Positions 34,912 to 44,237 of a stretch of 64,000 nucleotides of DNA are shown here, piece by piece. The position numbers and the translations under genes were made by a program. Origin of the DNA: Microlunatus panaciterrae. GTDB lineage: Bacteria; Actinomycetota; Actinomycetes; Propionibacteriales; Propionibacteriaceae. Where the stretch lies: the NCBI RefSeq assembly GCF_016907535.1, contig NZ_JAFBCF010000001.1, positions 2,046,001-2,110,000 of the forward strand, in the 5' to 3' direction. The stretch's first letter is position 1. Every line of letters starts with the position of its first letter. The notes beneath the pieces are model-generated. The model did no database searches and was not told the DNA's origin. It was given only the letters and a program-made list of their open reading frames with translations.

Positions 34912-35667
34912 TCATCCGTTCAACTTCGCGGCCAGCTCGAGCGCCTCACTCTTCAACAGCGGTACCGCCTGCTCGCCGAGCTCGGCCGTCACCCGGAACT
35001 CGGGACCTGAGATGGACAGCGCCATCGGGATGGGGACTCCCAGCACCGGCACGGCATAGCACCGCACTCCAATGGCCTGCTCTCCCTCATCGATCGCGTA
35101 ACCCTGCTGCTTGATGCGGCGTAGTTCCTCCTCAAGGCGGCCCAGGTCGGTGATGGTGTGCTCCGTCGCGACCGGCATACCGGTCTTGGCCATAATCTTG
35201 CGGACCCGTTCCGGATCGAGTTCGGCCAAGATGGCTTTGCCAACTCCGGTGGAGTGGGTGTGAGCACGGTGGCCTACCTCGGTGAACATGCGCATGGGGT
35301 GCGGGGAGGGTGCCTGGGCGATGTAGACGACCATGTCACCCTCAAGCACGGCTATGTTGGCCGACTCGCCCGTCCGCTCGGCCAGTTTCTCGAGGTGAGG
35401 CCTGGCCATGGGCGCGAACTGCATATTCGCCTGTTCACCCAGTCGCACCAAACCCATGCCCAGGCCGTACCGCCGAGTGGAGAGTTGGCGCGCATAGCCC
35501 AGGGCGACCAAGGTCTTCAGCAAGCGGTGGGTGGTCGGGGTTGGCAGGGCGACCAGGGCCGCCAGCTCGCTCAGCGACAGGTCGCTTGAGGACTCGGCGA
35601 TCAGCTCGAGTAGATGGAAAGCGCGTCCGACGGACTGGACCCCGCCCTCCGGCTTCGCCACTACCAT
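34912..35667 (-). CDS. IclR-family transcriptional regulator 1
   Basis: 251-aa regulator. Seen: N-terminal helix-turn-helix with SVGRAFHLLELIAE and LSLSELAALVALPTPTTHRL, and an IclR ligand domain with STGVGKAILAELDPE, MFTEVGHRAHTH, IDEGEQAIGVRCYAVPV and SISGPEFRV. ATG 35667 has AGAAGGG upstream; the open frame above it to 35820 is not IclR-like. It lies downstream of, and co-directional with, glcDEF. It shares strong similarity of layout with the IclR at the other end of the island (59278-60078), so either or both may control the TTCCG-N5-TGGAA sites. Confidence 0.92.
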   Translation of the reverse strand: MVVAKPEGGVQSVGRAFHLLELIAESSSDLSLSELAALVALPTPTTHRLLKTLVALGYARQLSTRRYGLGMGLVRLGEQANMQFAPMARPHLEKLAERTGESANIAVLEGDMVVYIAQAPSPHPMRMFTEVGHRAHTHSTGVGKAILAELDPERVRKIMAKTGMPVATEHTITDLGRLEEELRRIKQQGYAIDEGEQAIGVRCYAVPVLGVPIPMALSISGPEFRVTAELGEQAVPLLKSEALELAAKLNG

Positions 35668-35743
35668 CTGCTGCCCTTCTCGGTCCGGGAGCACGGCCTG
35701 TCGGCTGAACGTAACCCAGGGGCCAGCTTGACCCTGGCGCACT

Positions 35744-37198
35744 TCATGCGGTCCCAGCCGGTGGTGATGAGGTCGGTCGTCCCCGTCGCCGCGACCGCCA
35801 GGCAGAACGACTCCGCTCATGTGTGGACAGCTCCGGATCGCCCTTGCCTGTCAGCGCGCTGGTCGGGAGGCCCCGAATGGAGGCGTCGAGCACTTCTATC
35901 GTGTGCGCCATCGCCAGGCGCGACCCGGCGCGCTCGAGACTCCCCGCCACCTGCATGAGGCAGCCGGGGTTGGCGGTCACCAGAAGGGACGCACCGGTGG
36001 CCACGATGTTGGCGGCCTTGCGGTCACCGAGTTCACGTGCCGGCTCGGGGTGGAGGATGTTGTAGATCCCGGCTGATCCACAGCACAGATCGGCGTCGGC
36101 GATCTCCCGCAGCTCTAGACCGGGGACATCCTGCAAGAGCGCCCGAGGCTGGGTCCGGATCCCTTGGGCGTGCGCCAGGTGGCAGGCATCGTGGTAGGCG
36201 ACGCTCAGCTCCAGCGGATGCCGCGGCGCGACTGGGCCCAGCTCGGAGAGGATCTCCGAGACGTCCCGCACGGCGGCCGCAAACACTGCGGCCCGATGGG
36301 CGTACGCGGCGTCGTCGGCGAGCAGGTCGGCGTACTCCTTCATTGTGGACCCGCATCCCGCCGCGTTGACGATGATGAACGTGACACCGGCGGCTTCGAA
36401 CTGATCTATGGTCCTCCGGGCATAAGCCTGCGCTTCGGTCTCCCGGCCGTTGTGGATGGATAGGGCACCGCAGCATCCCTGGCCCCGGGGCACAACGACC
36501 TCGCAGCCCTCCGCCGCCAGCACACGTGCCGTGGCAGCGTTGACAGCTGGGAAGAACTGTCCCTGCACACATCCGGTGAGCAAGCCCACCACCGCCCGAG
36601 GGGCACCACTCGCGGGCACCCGCTCGGGTAGCCGCTCGGGCTTGCTCAGCCGCGGGGTCAGCGCCTCCATCGCAGCGAGCCGGGGCGCCAGGCGGTTGAG
36701 AAGGCCGCTACGGCGCACCAGCCGGTCGAGGCCGAGACGCTGATACAGCCTGAGCGGCCCTCGCAGTGACCGAAGCCGGCGTGGGTGGGGGAACACCGAG
36801 AAGATGACGGCCCGCAGCAACCGGTCAGCAGGGGTCCGCTCATAGTTACGCTCGACCTGCGAACGGGTCGCCTCGATCAACTTGTCGTACTGCACGCCGG
36901 AAGGACAAGCGGTCACGCAGGCCATGCAGCCGAGGCAGGCGTCCCAGTGCTGCACCATCGAGTCCGACATCGGCTCACCCTCGAGGCCCTGCTTCATCAG
37001 GTGGATGCGTCCCCTGGGGGAGTCCATCTCCTCCCCCCACAGGGAGAACGTCGGGCAGGTCGTCAGGCAGAACCCGCAGTGCACGCAGTCGCCGACCAGG
37101 GCCGCAGCTGGCGGGTGATGGTCGTCGAAGGCTCCACGAACCACTGGCGGCGGCAGGTCCACCGATCCAGGCCGCGATCCGCTTTCCGTCGCTCCCAT
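35744..37198 (-). CDS. glcF: glycolate oxidase iron-sulfur subunit GlcF
   Basis: 484-aa subunit carrying electrons from the GlcD/GlcE flavin site. Seen: two [4Fe-4S] ferredoxin motifs, CVHCGFCLTTCP and CLGCMACVTACPSG, near residues 38-100. Two CCG-type domains follow, with GQGCCGALSIHNG and NAAGCGSTMKEY, then DACHLAHAQGIR and DLCCGSAGIYN. The C-terminal ~35 residues are basic and extend past the usual end. ATG 37198 overlaps the glcE stop as TGATG. Expected role: membrane-associated oxidation of glycolate to glyoxylate together with GlcD and GlcE. Confidence 0.93.
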   Translation of the reverse strand: MGATESGSRPGSVDLPPPVVRGAFDDHHPPAAALVGDCVHCGFCLTTCPTFSLWGEEMDSPRGRIHLMKQGLEGEPMSDSMVQHWDACLGCMACVTACPSGVQYDKLIEATRSQVERNYERTPADRLLRAVIFSVFPHPRRLRSLRGPLRLYQRLGLDRLVRRSGLLNRLAPRLAAMEALTPRLSKPERLPERVPASGAPRAVVGLLTGCVQGQFFPAVNAATARVLAAEGCEVVVPRGQGCCGALSIHNGRETEAQAYARRTIDQFEAAGVTFIIVNAAGCGSTMKEYADLLADDAAYAHRAAVFAAAVRDVSEILSELGPVAPRHPLELSVAYHDACHLAHAQGIRTQPRALLQDVPGLELREIADADLCCGSAGIYNILHPEPARELGDRKAANIVATGASLLVTANPGCLMQVAGSLERAGSRLAMAHTIEVLDASIRGLPTSALTGKGDPELSTHERSRSAWRSRRRGRPTSSPPAGTA

Positions 37199-38469
37199 CA
37201 GATGCCTCCTACGAAACGGCCCGGCGAGAGCCGGTGCTGGGGATCGAACTGGTCCTTGACTCGGCGCATCAGGTCGATCGCGGCAATGGGCCCCCAGAGG
37301 TCGATGGCCTGCTTGACCGCGGCCGGCCCATCGAGGATGACGACAGCGCCGCCCCAGCTCCTGCAGGCGGCCCGCAGCCGTTGCACCACGCGCACAACAG
37401 CGGCGGGGGTTGTCTCGCTGGGCATGGCGCCGTACAGGACTCCCGCGCCGGCGGATCCACGCAGGGTTACCCGGACCTCCTCCTCGAGGGCCACCGCGCG
37501 CAGCTCGGACAGAACCGCGGGCAGACCGGTGAGCGCGAACGTCAGTTTGAGCGCAACCTCGCCGGCGGACCAGGGGTAGGTCGCCCACCACCCAGGCGGT
37601 TGATCGGCAACTTCGGTGGGTGAGCTGTCGAGGGAGGCGAGTATGGACTTCGTCCTGGCCGCGACGCCGCCCTCGGTGCCCTCCAGCAGCACCGCGATCG
37701 TGCCTGCGCCCTCGGCCGGCCAGTCCACCTCGACCGCGCTCGGCACGACCTGTCCGTGGACGACCGCCTGCACCACAAGGTGCGCCTGGTCAGCATCGCG
37801 GACGGATAGGGTGACGAAGCGCCGAGCAGAGGGCAGGGGATGCAGGCGGAATACCGCCTCGGTGACGACTGCGAGGGTGCCGAAGGAGCCGGTGACGAGC
37901 TTACCGAGGTCGTAGCCCGCAACGTTCTTGACCACTCGCCCGCCCGCTCTGGCGACCACGCCGTCGGCCCGCACCAGGGTGACGCCGATGAGCAGATCGC
38001 GGACGGTACCGGCGAGGACACGGTGCGGACCACTGGTGGAGGTCGCGACCGCTCCCCCGACGCTGGCACCCGGCACCATCTCGTCCAGCGCGAGGCGCTG
38101 GCCCGCGGCGGCGACGGTCCGTTGGAGGGAGTCCAGGCGGGTACCGGCCTGGGTCACCAGGACCAGGTCGCCCGGGGCGTGGTCGATGACCTGGTCCAGC
38201 CGGCTGAGATCCACCACCAGGTCGACCCGCGAAGGCGGCTGACCCCAAGTCAGCTTCGTGCCCCGTCCCCGGGGTACGACGGCCAGGGCCTGCGCTGCGG
38301 CCGCCCGCAGCACCTGGCCGGTCTCCTCAGTCGAGGTCGGGTACGCCACGAGCGCGGGCCGGACGCCGTCCACCTCGTCTTGCTCGTCGGCGTCACGCAC
38401 CGTCGCGCAGGCACTGCGGACGGCGCTCAGCGCCGATGCCGACGGGCCGGTCACCGAGCTGCTCCCCAT
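37198..38469 (-). CDS. glcE: glycolate oxidase FAD-binding subunit GlcE
   Basis: 423-aa FAD-binding (PCMH-type) protein. Seen: ALAVVPRGRGTKLTWG, the PP-loop/FAD segment GASVGGAVATSTSGPHR and GGRVVKNVAGYDLGKLVTGS with FGTLAVVTEAVFRLHPLP, diagnostic of GlcE. It lacks the C-terminal catalytic module of GlcD, as expected. Start ATG 38469 overlaps the glcD stop and its own stop overlaps the glcF start, so the three genes are translationally coupled. Confidence 0.93.
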   Translation of the reverse strand: MGSSSVTGPSASALSAVRSACATVRDADEQDEVDGVRPALVAYPTSTEETGQVLRAAAAQALAVVPRGRGTKLTWGQPPSRVDLVVDLSRLDQVIDHAPGDLVLVTQAGTRLDSLQRTVAAAGQRLALDEMVPGASVGGAVATSTSGPHRVLAGTVRDLLIGVTLVRADGVVARAGGRVVKNVAGYDLGKLVTGSFGTLAVVTEAVFRLHPLPSARRFVTLSVRDADQAHLVVQAVVHGQVVPSAVEVDWPAEGAGTIAVLLEGTEGGVAARTKSILASLDSSPTEVADQPPGWWATYPWSAGEVALKLTFALTGLPAVLSELRAVALEEEVRVTLRGSAGAGVLYGAMPSETTPAAVVRVVQRLRAACRSWGGAVVILDGPAAVKQAIDLWGPIAAIDLMRRVKDQFDPQHRLSPGRFVGGI

Positions 38470-40025
38470 CAGAACACCTCCGCGACGCCGGCGTCGCTCA
38501 GGGGATGAGCCCCCTTGTGCTTGCCGGGGACTTCACCGCACAACCGAGGCGTGGGGAAGATCTTGCCCGGGTTGGAGATGTTGTCGGGATCGAAGGCACA
38601 GCGGACCATCTGCATGGTGTCGAGGTCGTCGTCGTTGAACATCCTGGGCATGTAGGCCGACTTGTCGATGCCCACGCCGTGTTCGCCCGTGATCGAGCCG
38701 CCGGCGGCGATGCACAGGTCGAGGATGGCGCCACTGACCTTCTCCGCCTCCTCACCCTGGCCAGGCAACGACTCGTCGAACAGCACAAGCGGGTGCAGGT
38801 TGCCGTCGCCGGCATGGAAGACGTTGGCCACCCGGACGCCCGAGGTGGCGGAGAGGTCGGCGATGGCACGCAACACCTCAGGCAGTGACGTTCGCGGGAT
38901 CACACCGTCCTGGACGATGTAGTCGGGGCTGATCCGACCCACGGCGGCAAAGGCGGACTTCCGGCCCTTCCAGATCAGGGACCGCTCGACCGCGTCGGTC
39001 GCGACCCGTACCTCGAACGCGCCGTGGGCCCGGCAGTGTTGGGTCACGGCCTCGAATTCGTGGGCCACCTCACTGGCTGGACCGTCCAGCTCGACCAGCA
39101 GGATGGCGCCAGCGCCCGCCGGGTAGTCGCAGTGCACCGCGGCCTCGGCGGCCTCGATGGCCAGTGCGTCCATCATCTCGATGGCGGCGGGGAGCACACC
39201 GGCTCCAATGATCGCCGATGTGGCGGCACCGGCGTCGTCGGTGGAGGCGAAGCCTGCCAGCACCGTTCGGACCTCCTCTGGTGCCCGAACCAGCCGGACG
39301 GTGACCGCGGTCGCGACGCCCAGTGTGCCTTCTGAGCCCACGATCGTGCCGAGCAGGTCATACCCCGGCGCGTCCGGAGCCAGCCCACCGACTTCCACGC
39401 GCTCACCGCCCGGCGTCACCAACTCGACCCCGAGGACATGGTTGGTCGTGAACCCGTACTTCAGGCAGTGCGCCCCGCCGGAGTTCTCCGCCACGTTCCC
39501 GCCGATCGAGCAGATCTGCTGGCTCGATGGATCCGGTGCGTAGTAGTACCCGTGCGGCGCCGCCACCCGGGTGACCTCGAGGTTGATGACACCGGGCTGC
39601 ACGACCGCGCGTTGGTCGCGCCAGCGGACCTGCTGAACCGTCCGCATCCGGGAGGTCACCACGAGCACACCGTCGGCTCGGGGGAGCGCACCGCCCGAAA
39701 GTCCGGTGCCTGATCCGCGTGCGACGAACGGCACCCGCTCGCGGGCACACGCGCCAACGACAGCGGCCAACTGCTCGGCGGTCTCCGGCAATACGACGAG
39801 CGCCGGGACGACGCGGTAGTGGGCGAGCCCGTCGCACTCGTAAGTCCGCAAGCGAGCGTGGTCGGTGATCACCCCGTCGTGCGGCAGTAAGGAACGCACC
39901 GTCGCAGCGACGGCGGCGACCGCCCAAGGTCGCGAGTCGGAGGAGCCGGTGACTGCGGTCTGCTCGGGCGGCGTCCGTTCGACCCGCGAACCGGAGGTCG
40001 TGGTGGTCCCGTGTGTGCCGCTCAT
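38469..40025 (-). CDS. glcD: glycolate oxidase catalytic subunit GlcD
   Basis: 518-aa FAD-linked oxidase that converts glycolate (or D-lactate-type 2-hydroxyacids) to the 2-oxoacid. Seen: FAD-binding region VPFVARGSGTGLSGGALP, APDPSSQQICSIGGNVAENS, GLVGSEGTLG-type block (TIVGSEGTLGVATAV), and C-terminal VFHAGDGNLHPLVLFD and GSITGEHGVGIDK. ATG 40025 is chosen because GlcD homologs begin near this point; GTG 40055 in the same frame lacks a ribosome-binding site. It is the first gene of glcDEF, reading away from glycosidase paralog 1 through a shared promoter region with the 40274 operator-like site. Confidence 0.93.
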   Translation of the reverse strand: MSGTHGTTTTSGSRVERTPPEQTAVTGSSDSRPWAVAAVAATVRSLLPHDGVITDHARLRTYECDGLAHYRVVPALVVLPETAEQLAAVVGACARERVPFVARGSGTGLSGGALPRADGVLVVTSRMRTVQQVRWRDQRAVVQPGVINLEVTRVAAPHGYYYAPDPSSQQICSIGGNVAENSGGAHCLKYGFTTNHVLGVELVTPGGERVEVGGLAPDAPGYDLLGTIVGSEGTLGVATAVTVRLVRAPEEVRTVLAGFASTDDAGAATSAIIGAGVLPAAIEMMDALAIEAAEAAVHCDYPAGAGAILLVELDGPASEVAHEFEAVTQHCRAHGAFEVRVATDAVERSLIWKGRKSAFAAVGRISPDYIVQDGVIPRTSLPEVLRAIADLSATSGVRVANVFHAGDGNLHPLVLFDESLPGQGEEAEKVSGAILDLCIAAGGSITGEHGVGIDKSAYMPRMFNDDDLDTMQMVRCAFDPDNISNPGKIFPTPRLCGEVPGKHKGAHPLSDAGVAEVF

Positions 40026-40466
40026 CGATGGTCCGTCCGCTCTGGCGTCGGCCACCTGGTGGTGTGGTCAGTCCAAGTCGCCCACGAGGCCGGGTGGAAA
40101 GGTTATTCCCTAATGTGAAAACTCAACCGCATTGCTTCGTTGGCGTCAAGGCCCAGGCCCGGTCGGCGTTACCACGCCGCTCAGGTCCATTCGTCATGAT
40201 CAGCGATCAGGGGAGCTGCCCCCTTGATTTCCGCCCCGTCATGAGTCTATTGTTTCGCATATCGGTTCGCATATTCCAGATTACGGAAATATTGGGTCTG
40301 TGCAGGCGGTAGGTGACTCGCCAGGACTCACAGTCGTGGACTTTGCACAGGCGTGCGAAGGGCCCAATCGATTGTGCTCTGCGCGACTCTGCTCAGCTCG
40401 AGTTCCCAGGTTCCTATCCAGACAGCACCGACATTCAAGGGCCTTGCGGCCGGGACGGATGAAGCA
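40026..40466. promoter_or_regulatory. divergent glcD / glycosidase paralog 1 control region
   Basis: 441-base gene-free stretch, noticeably AT-richer in its middle (about 40210-40300). It contains a direct repeat TTCGCATAT (40254-40262 and 40266-40274) running into the 15-bp palindrome at 40274-40288. No convincing -35/-10 pair, RNA gene or small ORF with a ribosome-binding site was seen. Confidence 0.6.
40274..40288. promoter_or_regulatory. candidate IclR operator, site A
   Basis: TTCCA-GATTA-CGGAA, which on the other strand reads TTCCG-TAATC-TGGAA and so matches sites B and C (49834, 52649). It is flanked by near-symmetrical ATA/ATAT. It lies 179 nt before paralog 1 and about 250 nt before glcD. 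Size and symmetry fit IclR-family boxes. Confidence 0.6.
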
Positions 40467-43091
40467 ATGAGCGCAGAGATGCGGGCCGAATCGGGGTCCG
40501 TCGACGTGGTGGTGAATGCCGACGACTACATCGACGCAGACGCGACCGCCACCTGGGCGGTCGGCCGCCTGGCCGAGGTCCTGGCCGCCGCGGGTCTGCG
40601 CGTCGGTCCACAGCAGGAGAGCTCCGGCACGGCGCTACGGATCGTGGCGGCACTGCCGGGCAGCCGGGTGGCTGAGCAGCTGTCGGCGCACGGCGCCCCT
40701 ATCCCGAGTGCGGCGGAGTCCTTCGTGATCCACCGGTGGAATGACGGCCAGGACGTCCTGACCGTAGGCGGCGCCGATGGTCGTGGCCTGGCGTACGGGT
40801 TGCTCGAGCTCGCCGACATCGTCGCTCTGTCCGAGGAGCCGATGGCGGCCCTGCGGGAGGCGAGCGACAGTGAACAGAGCCCTGCCACGCCCATCCGCAG
40901 CATTTCGCGGGGCTTTGTCAGCGACGTCGAGGACAAGCCGTGGTTCTACGATCACGACTTCTGGCAGGAGTACCTCACCGAACTGGCTACCCACCGGATC
41001 AACCGGCTGCAGCTCGCGCTGGGGATGCAATACAACTATTCGCACGACCCGGACTCGATCGACAACTACTTCTGTTTCGCCTACCCTTTCCTGATTGATG
41101 TCCCGGGCTACGACGTCCGCGCCGGTGGCGTCTCGGACGAGGAACGTGACCAGAACCTGGCGACGCTGAAGTACATCAGTGACGAGGCGAAGCTCCGCGG
41201 TATCCACTTCCAGTTGGGCCTGTGGAATCACGCCTACGAGATGATGGACAGCCCGGAGATTCGCTACCCGATCTCTGGTGTGACGCAGGAGAACCACGCT
41301 CAGTACAGCGCCGCCGCTTTGGAGCTGCTGCTCCGCAGCTGCCCTTCGATCGACGGGCTGACCTTGCGAGTTCACTACGAGGGCGGGGTGCCCGAGCCCG
41401 GACACGAGTTCTGGCGGACGGTGATGAGCGCCGTCACGGCGATCGATCGACCCGTAGAGCTGGACATGCATGCGAAGGGAGTCGACGAGGGTCTGGTGGA
41501 CGTCGCCCGCCAGACCGGGTCCCCCGTGGTGATCTCCGCCAAGTACTGGGCTGAGCACCAGGGCCTGCCATACCATCAGGCCTCCGTGCGGGAGAAGGAG
41601 AAGGCGACGCCCGGGCCGGGGTCGGGGCTGCGGTCGATTACGGCGCACCTTCGACGTTTCACCCGTTACGGGTTCGGCGACTTCCTGCGCGAAGATCGCG
41701 ACTTCGATCTGATCTTCCGCATCTGGCCGGGCACCCAGCGCCTGCTGCTGTGGGGCGATCCGGTCCTGGCCGCAGGCTATGGGCGCCTCGGCACGATCGG
41801 AGGGGCGCTCGGCGTCGAGCTCTGTGAACCGCTGTTCTTCAAGGGCCGCAAGAACTCAGGTAAGCCTGGGGAACGGGATCCCTACGCCGACCCTGCTCTG
41901 CAGCTGGGCCTGGACGACTGGAAGAAGTACTCCTACACCTACCGCCTGTGGGGTCGTCTGCTGTACGACCCGGATGCTGACCCGTCGTCGTGGCGCCGGT
42001 TCCTGCGCCACGAGTTCGGCGACGCCGCGGCAGCGGTCGAGGGCGCACTGGGCGCCGCCAGCCGAGTGCTCCCGCTCGTCACCGTGATCCACGGCCTCGG
42101 TGCTTCCAACAACGGCTACTGGCCCGAGATGTACGTCAACATGCCGATCGCCGGCGGAGCGCACTCCGACCATTACACCTTCGACACGGCTGAGCCCACC
42201 ACCTTCGGCGGAGTCAGCTCGTTCGACCCCACCCTGTTCGACCGGATCAATGACCACGCCGACGATCTGCTGGCCGGTCGGTGCTCGGGCCGCTATACCC
42301 CAGTGGAGACCGCGCAGTGGCTGGAGAGGCTGGCTGACGAGGCGGCGGACAGCCTGGAGGAGGCGGACGCGAAGATCACCGACGAGAACGATCCCCGCTA
42401 TCGCCGACTAGCCGTCGACGTCAAGGTGCAGCTGAACCTCGCACGCTTCTTCGCCGCCAAGAACCGGGCAGGCTTGTCCTACGCGCTCTATGAGCGCACG
42501 CGGGAGCCGGGACACCTGGTCGCGGCCGTCGCGGTCTACCAGGTGGCGCGGGATGCCTTCGCCCGGATCGTGGACACCACAACCGGCGTCTATCGGTCCG
42601 ATGTCACGTTCGGGAACCGGCTCTCCGAGCATGGTCACTGGGCTGACCGGCTTCCTGGAGTCGACAGTGACCTCGACGCCTTGAAGGCAGAGGCCGAGCA
42701 GGCGGGTGCCGGCGCGGGAACTGCAGCCATCTACCCTCCGCAACCGCCCCGCAGCAGCCGGCCCGGCGTCAACCACCGCCCTCCGAACTCGTTCTCCCGC
42801 GGCGCAGAGGTGCCGCTGGAGGTATCGCTCGAGACGCCTCTTGAAGGCGGCGTATCCCTGCACTACCGCCATCTCAACCAGGGTGAGGATTGGGTCGTCA
42901 CTGAGATGGTCGGCGACGGGGAGCGCCAAGCTGCGAGCATTCCCGCTTGCTACACCGACTCGGCGTATCCCCTCACGTACTTCTTCACCGTCCATCACCG
43001 GACTGGCGATGCCTGGCTCGTTCCCGGGTTGGACCGGACCCTTTCCAACCAGCCCTATCACGTCGTCCGCCAGCGAGCGACGGACGCATAA
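40467..43091 (+). CDS. putative glycoside hydrolase, unclassified, paralog 1
   Basis: 874-aa protein. The N-terminal ~150 residues resemble the small alpha/beta domain preceding GH20/GH67-type barrels (WAVGRLAEVLAAAGLRV, GLAYGLLELADIV). A TIM-barrel-like core follows: FWQEYLTELATHRINRLQLA, FQLGLWNHAYE, VHYEGGVPEP (E305), LDMHAKGVDE (D333), KYWAEHQGLPYHQAS (E363) and WPGTQRLLLWGDP (D431). The C-terminal ~100-residue beta domain has LHYRHLNQG and LSNQPYHV. The named blocks are conserved in all three paralogs, so E305, D333, E363 and D431 are catalytic candidates. ATG 40467 matches the paralogs' starts; GTG 40353 would add a non-conserved leader. No signal peptide, so it probably acts on imported oligosaccharide. 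I cannot assign a named GH family. Confidence 0.72.
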   Translation: MSAEMRAESGSVDVVVNADDYIDADATATWAVGRLAEVLAAAGLRVGPQQESSGTALRIVAALPGSRVAEQLSAHGAPIPSAAESFVIHRWNDGQDVLTVGGADGRGLAYGLLELADIVALSEEPMAALREASDSEQSPATPIRSISRGFVSDVEDKPWFYDHDFWQEYLTELATHRINRLQLALGMQYNYSHDPDSIDNYFCFAYPFLIDVPGYDVRAGGVSDEERDQNLATLKYISDEAKLRGIHFQLGLWNHAYEMMDSPEIRYPISGVTQENHAQYSAAALELLLRSCPSIDGLTLRVHYEGGVPEPGHEFWRTVMSAVTAIDRPVELDMHAKGVDEGLVDVARQTGSPVVISAKYWAEHQGLPYHQASVREKEKATPGPGSGLRSITAHLRRFTRYGFGDFLREDRDFDLIFRIWPGTQRLLLWGDPVLAAGYGRLGTIGGALGVELCEPLFFKGRKNSGKPGERDPYADPALQLGLDDWKKYSYTYRLWGRLLYDPDADPSSWRRFLRHEFGDAAAAVEGALGAASRVLPLVTVIHGLGASNNGYWPEMYVNMPIAGGAHSDHYTFDTAEPTTFGGVSSFDPTLFDRINDHADDLLAGRCSGRYTPVETAQWLERLADEAADSLEEADAKITDENDPRYRRLAVDVKVQLNLARFFAAKNRAGLSYALYERTREPGHLVAAVAVYQVARDAFARIVDTTTGVYRSDVTFGNRLSEHGHWADRLPGVDSDLDALKAEAEQAGAGAGTAAIYPPQPPRSSRPGVNHRPPNSFSRGAEVPLEVSLETPLEGGVSLHYRHLNQGEDWVVTEMVGDGERQAASIPACYTDSAYPLTYFFTVHHRTGDAWLVPGLDRTLSNQPYHVVRQRATDA

Positions 43092-43124
43092 CCGTCCCCG
43101 TGCCCGACCCGAAGGAGACCTCGC

Positions 43125-44192
43125 ATGCCCAATGAACGCGCCAACGTCCCCCACGTCTTGGACGACCCGCCGCCGTTCCACGAGATGCTGCTGGACTACG
43201 GGGAGCGGCCGTACTGGTCAGCTGACGGCAGCCGCATCGCCTTCATCGAGCAGAACTACGGGGACGTCTGCGAGATCGACCTGGCCACCCGTCAGGTCCG
43301 GAACCTGACCAGGGATCTCGGCGACCATCACTCCTTCCTGCGTGTGTTGATCCTGTCCAACGGTGACTACCTCCTGATCGGTCCGGCCGAGTTCAAGGAC
43401 CGCGATGTCAGCCGGCACGTGGAGTCCGAGCTGTGGGTGCTGGGCAAGAACCTGCGCCGACCACCCAAGCCGCTGGGACGCAGGATCGCCGAGGGGGCTG
43501 GCGTGTCCACCTTGGAACCCAAGATCACCTACGCGGTGACCGGGCGCAACGATCCCAACATCGGTACACCCGACGTCCACGAGTGCCACGTCACCGAGAT
43601 CGTGTATGGCGACGACGGCCCCGAACTCGGGCAAGACACCGTCTTCTACCGCACCCGGGGCGGGATGGCCCCCGAACCGCAGGACTTCCGACACGACGAC
43701 ACCGAGGTGATCTTCGCCGAGTACTCGCAGGGGCGCGTCATGGGCGTCACACCCGATCCGAACTGCGTCGTCAAGGGCTACCGGCTGGACAACGGCGAGT
43801 TCACGACCTACATCACCGAGTCACTGGTCCACAACGAGCCGGAGGGCATCTTCCCCGACGGGGAATACATCTGTCTGGAGTCCGCCTGCGACACCGACTT
43901 TCCGTACTACCCGCCACGGGACCTGTGGAAGCTGAAGCTGGACGGCTCCCAGCAGCGGGTCCGGATGACGTCGATGCCGGCCGACCACACCTGGAAGGCG
44001 ACCAACTCCAACGTCAGCCCCGATGGCCGTTGGCTGGCATTCATGGTCGGTCTGCGGGCCGACGAGGCCGGCTTCGGCCGGGGGCTGGGACTGCTCGATC
44101 TCGAGGCCTGGGGACGATCGCCCCAGTCCCAGGAGTGGGAGACGCCGACTTCGCGTGCGCAGGCCCGCCTCGACGTGATGGGGCGGGGATAG
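43125..44192 (+). CDS. TolB/oligogalacturonide-lyase-like beta-propeller protein
   Basis: 355-aa protein of WD40-like repeats: RPYWSADGSRIAFIEQNYGDV, then EIDLATRQVRNLT, DFRHDDTEVIFAEYS, GIFPDGEYICLES and SNVSPDGRWLAFMV. These are the DGxxhhF/Y blades of TolB-type and PL22 oligogalacturonate-lyase-type propellers. No signal peptide, so a cytoplasmic lyase or binding role is more likely than a Tol role. ATG 43125 has AAGGAG at 7 nt and begins 33 nt after paralog 1, so the genes are co-transcribed. It probably acts on the same imported sugar. Catalytic residues could not be assigned. Confidence 0.7.
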   Translation: MPNERANVPHVLDDPPPFHEMLLDYGERPYWSADGSRIAFIEQNYGDVCEIDLATRQVRNLTRDLGDHHSFLRVLILSNGDYLLIGPAEFKDRDVSRHVESELWVLGKNLRRPPKPLGRRIAEGAGVSTLEPKITYAVTGRNDPNIGTPDVHECHVTEIVYGDDGPELGQDTVFYRTRGGMAPEPQDFRHDDTEVIFAEYSQGRVMGVTPDPNCVVKGYRLDNGEFTTYITESLVHNEPEGIFPDGEYICLESACDTDFPYYPPRDLWKLKLDGSQQRVRMTSMPADHTWKATNSNVSPDGRWLAFMVGLRADEAGFGRGLGLLDLEAWGRSPQSQEWETPTSRAQARLDVMGRG

Positions 44193-44237
44193 AGGGGCCG
44201 GGTGGTCTAGCCGCGGGCATCCTCCTCGGACCGACGG

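Noticed and set aside
40353-40466. N-terminal leader of paralog 1 as a signal peptide
   Set aside because: The in-frame GTG start gives a leader that is only weakly hydrophobic, has no ribosome-binding site and has no counterpart in paralogs 2 and 3.
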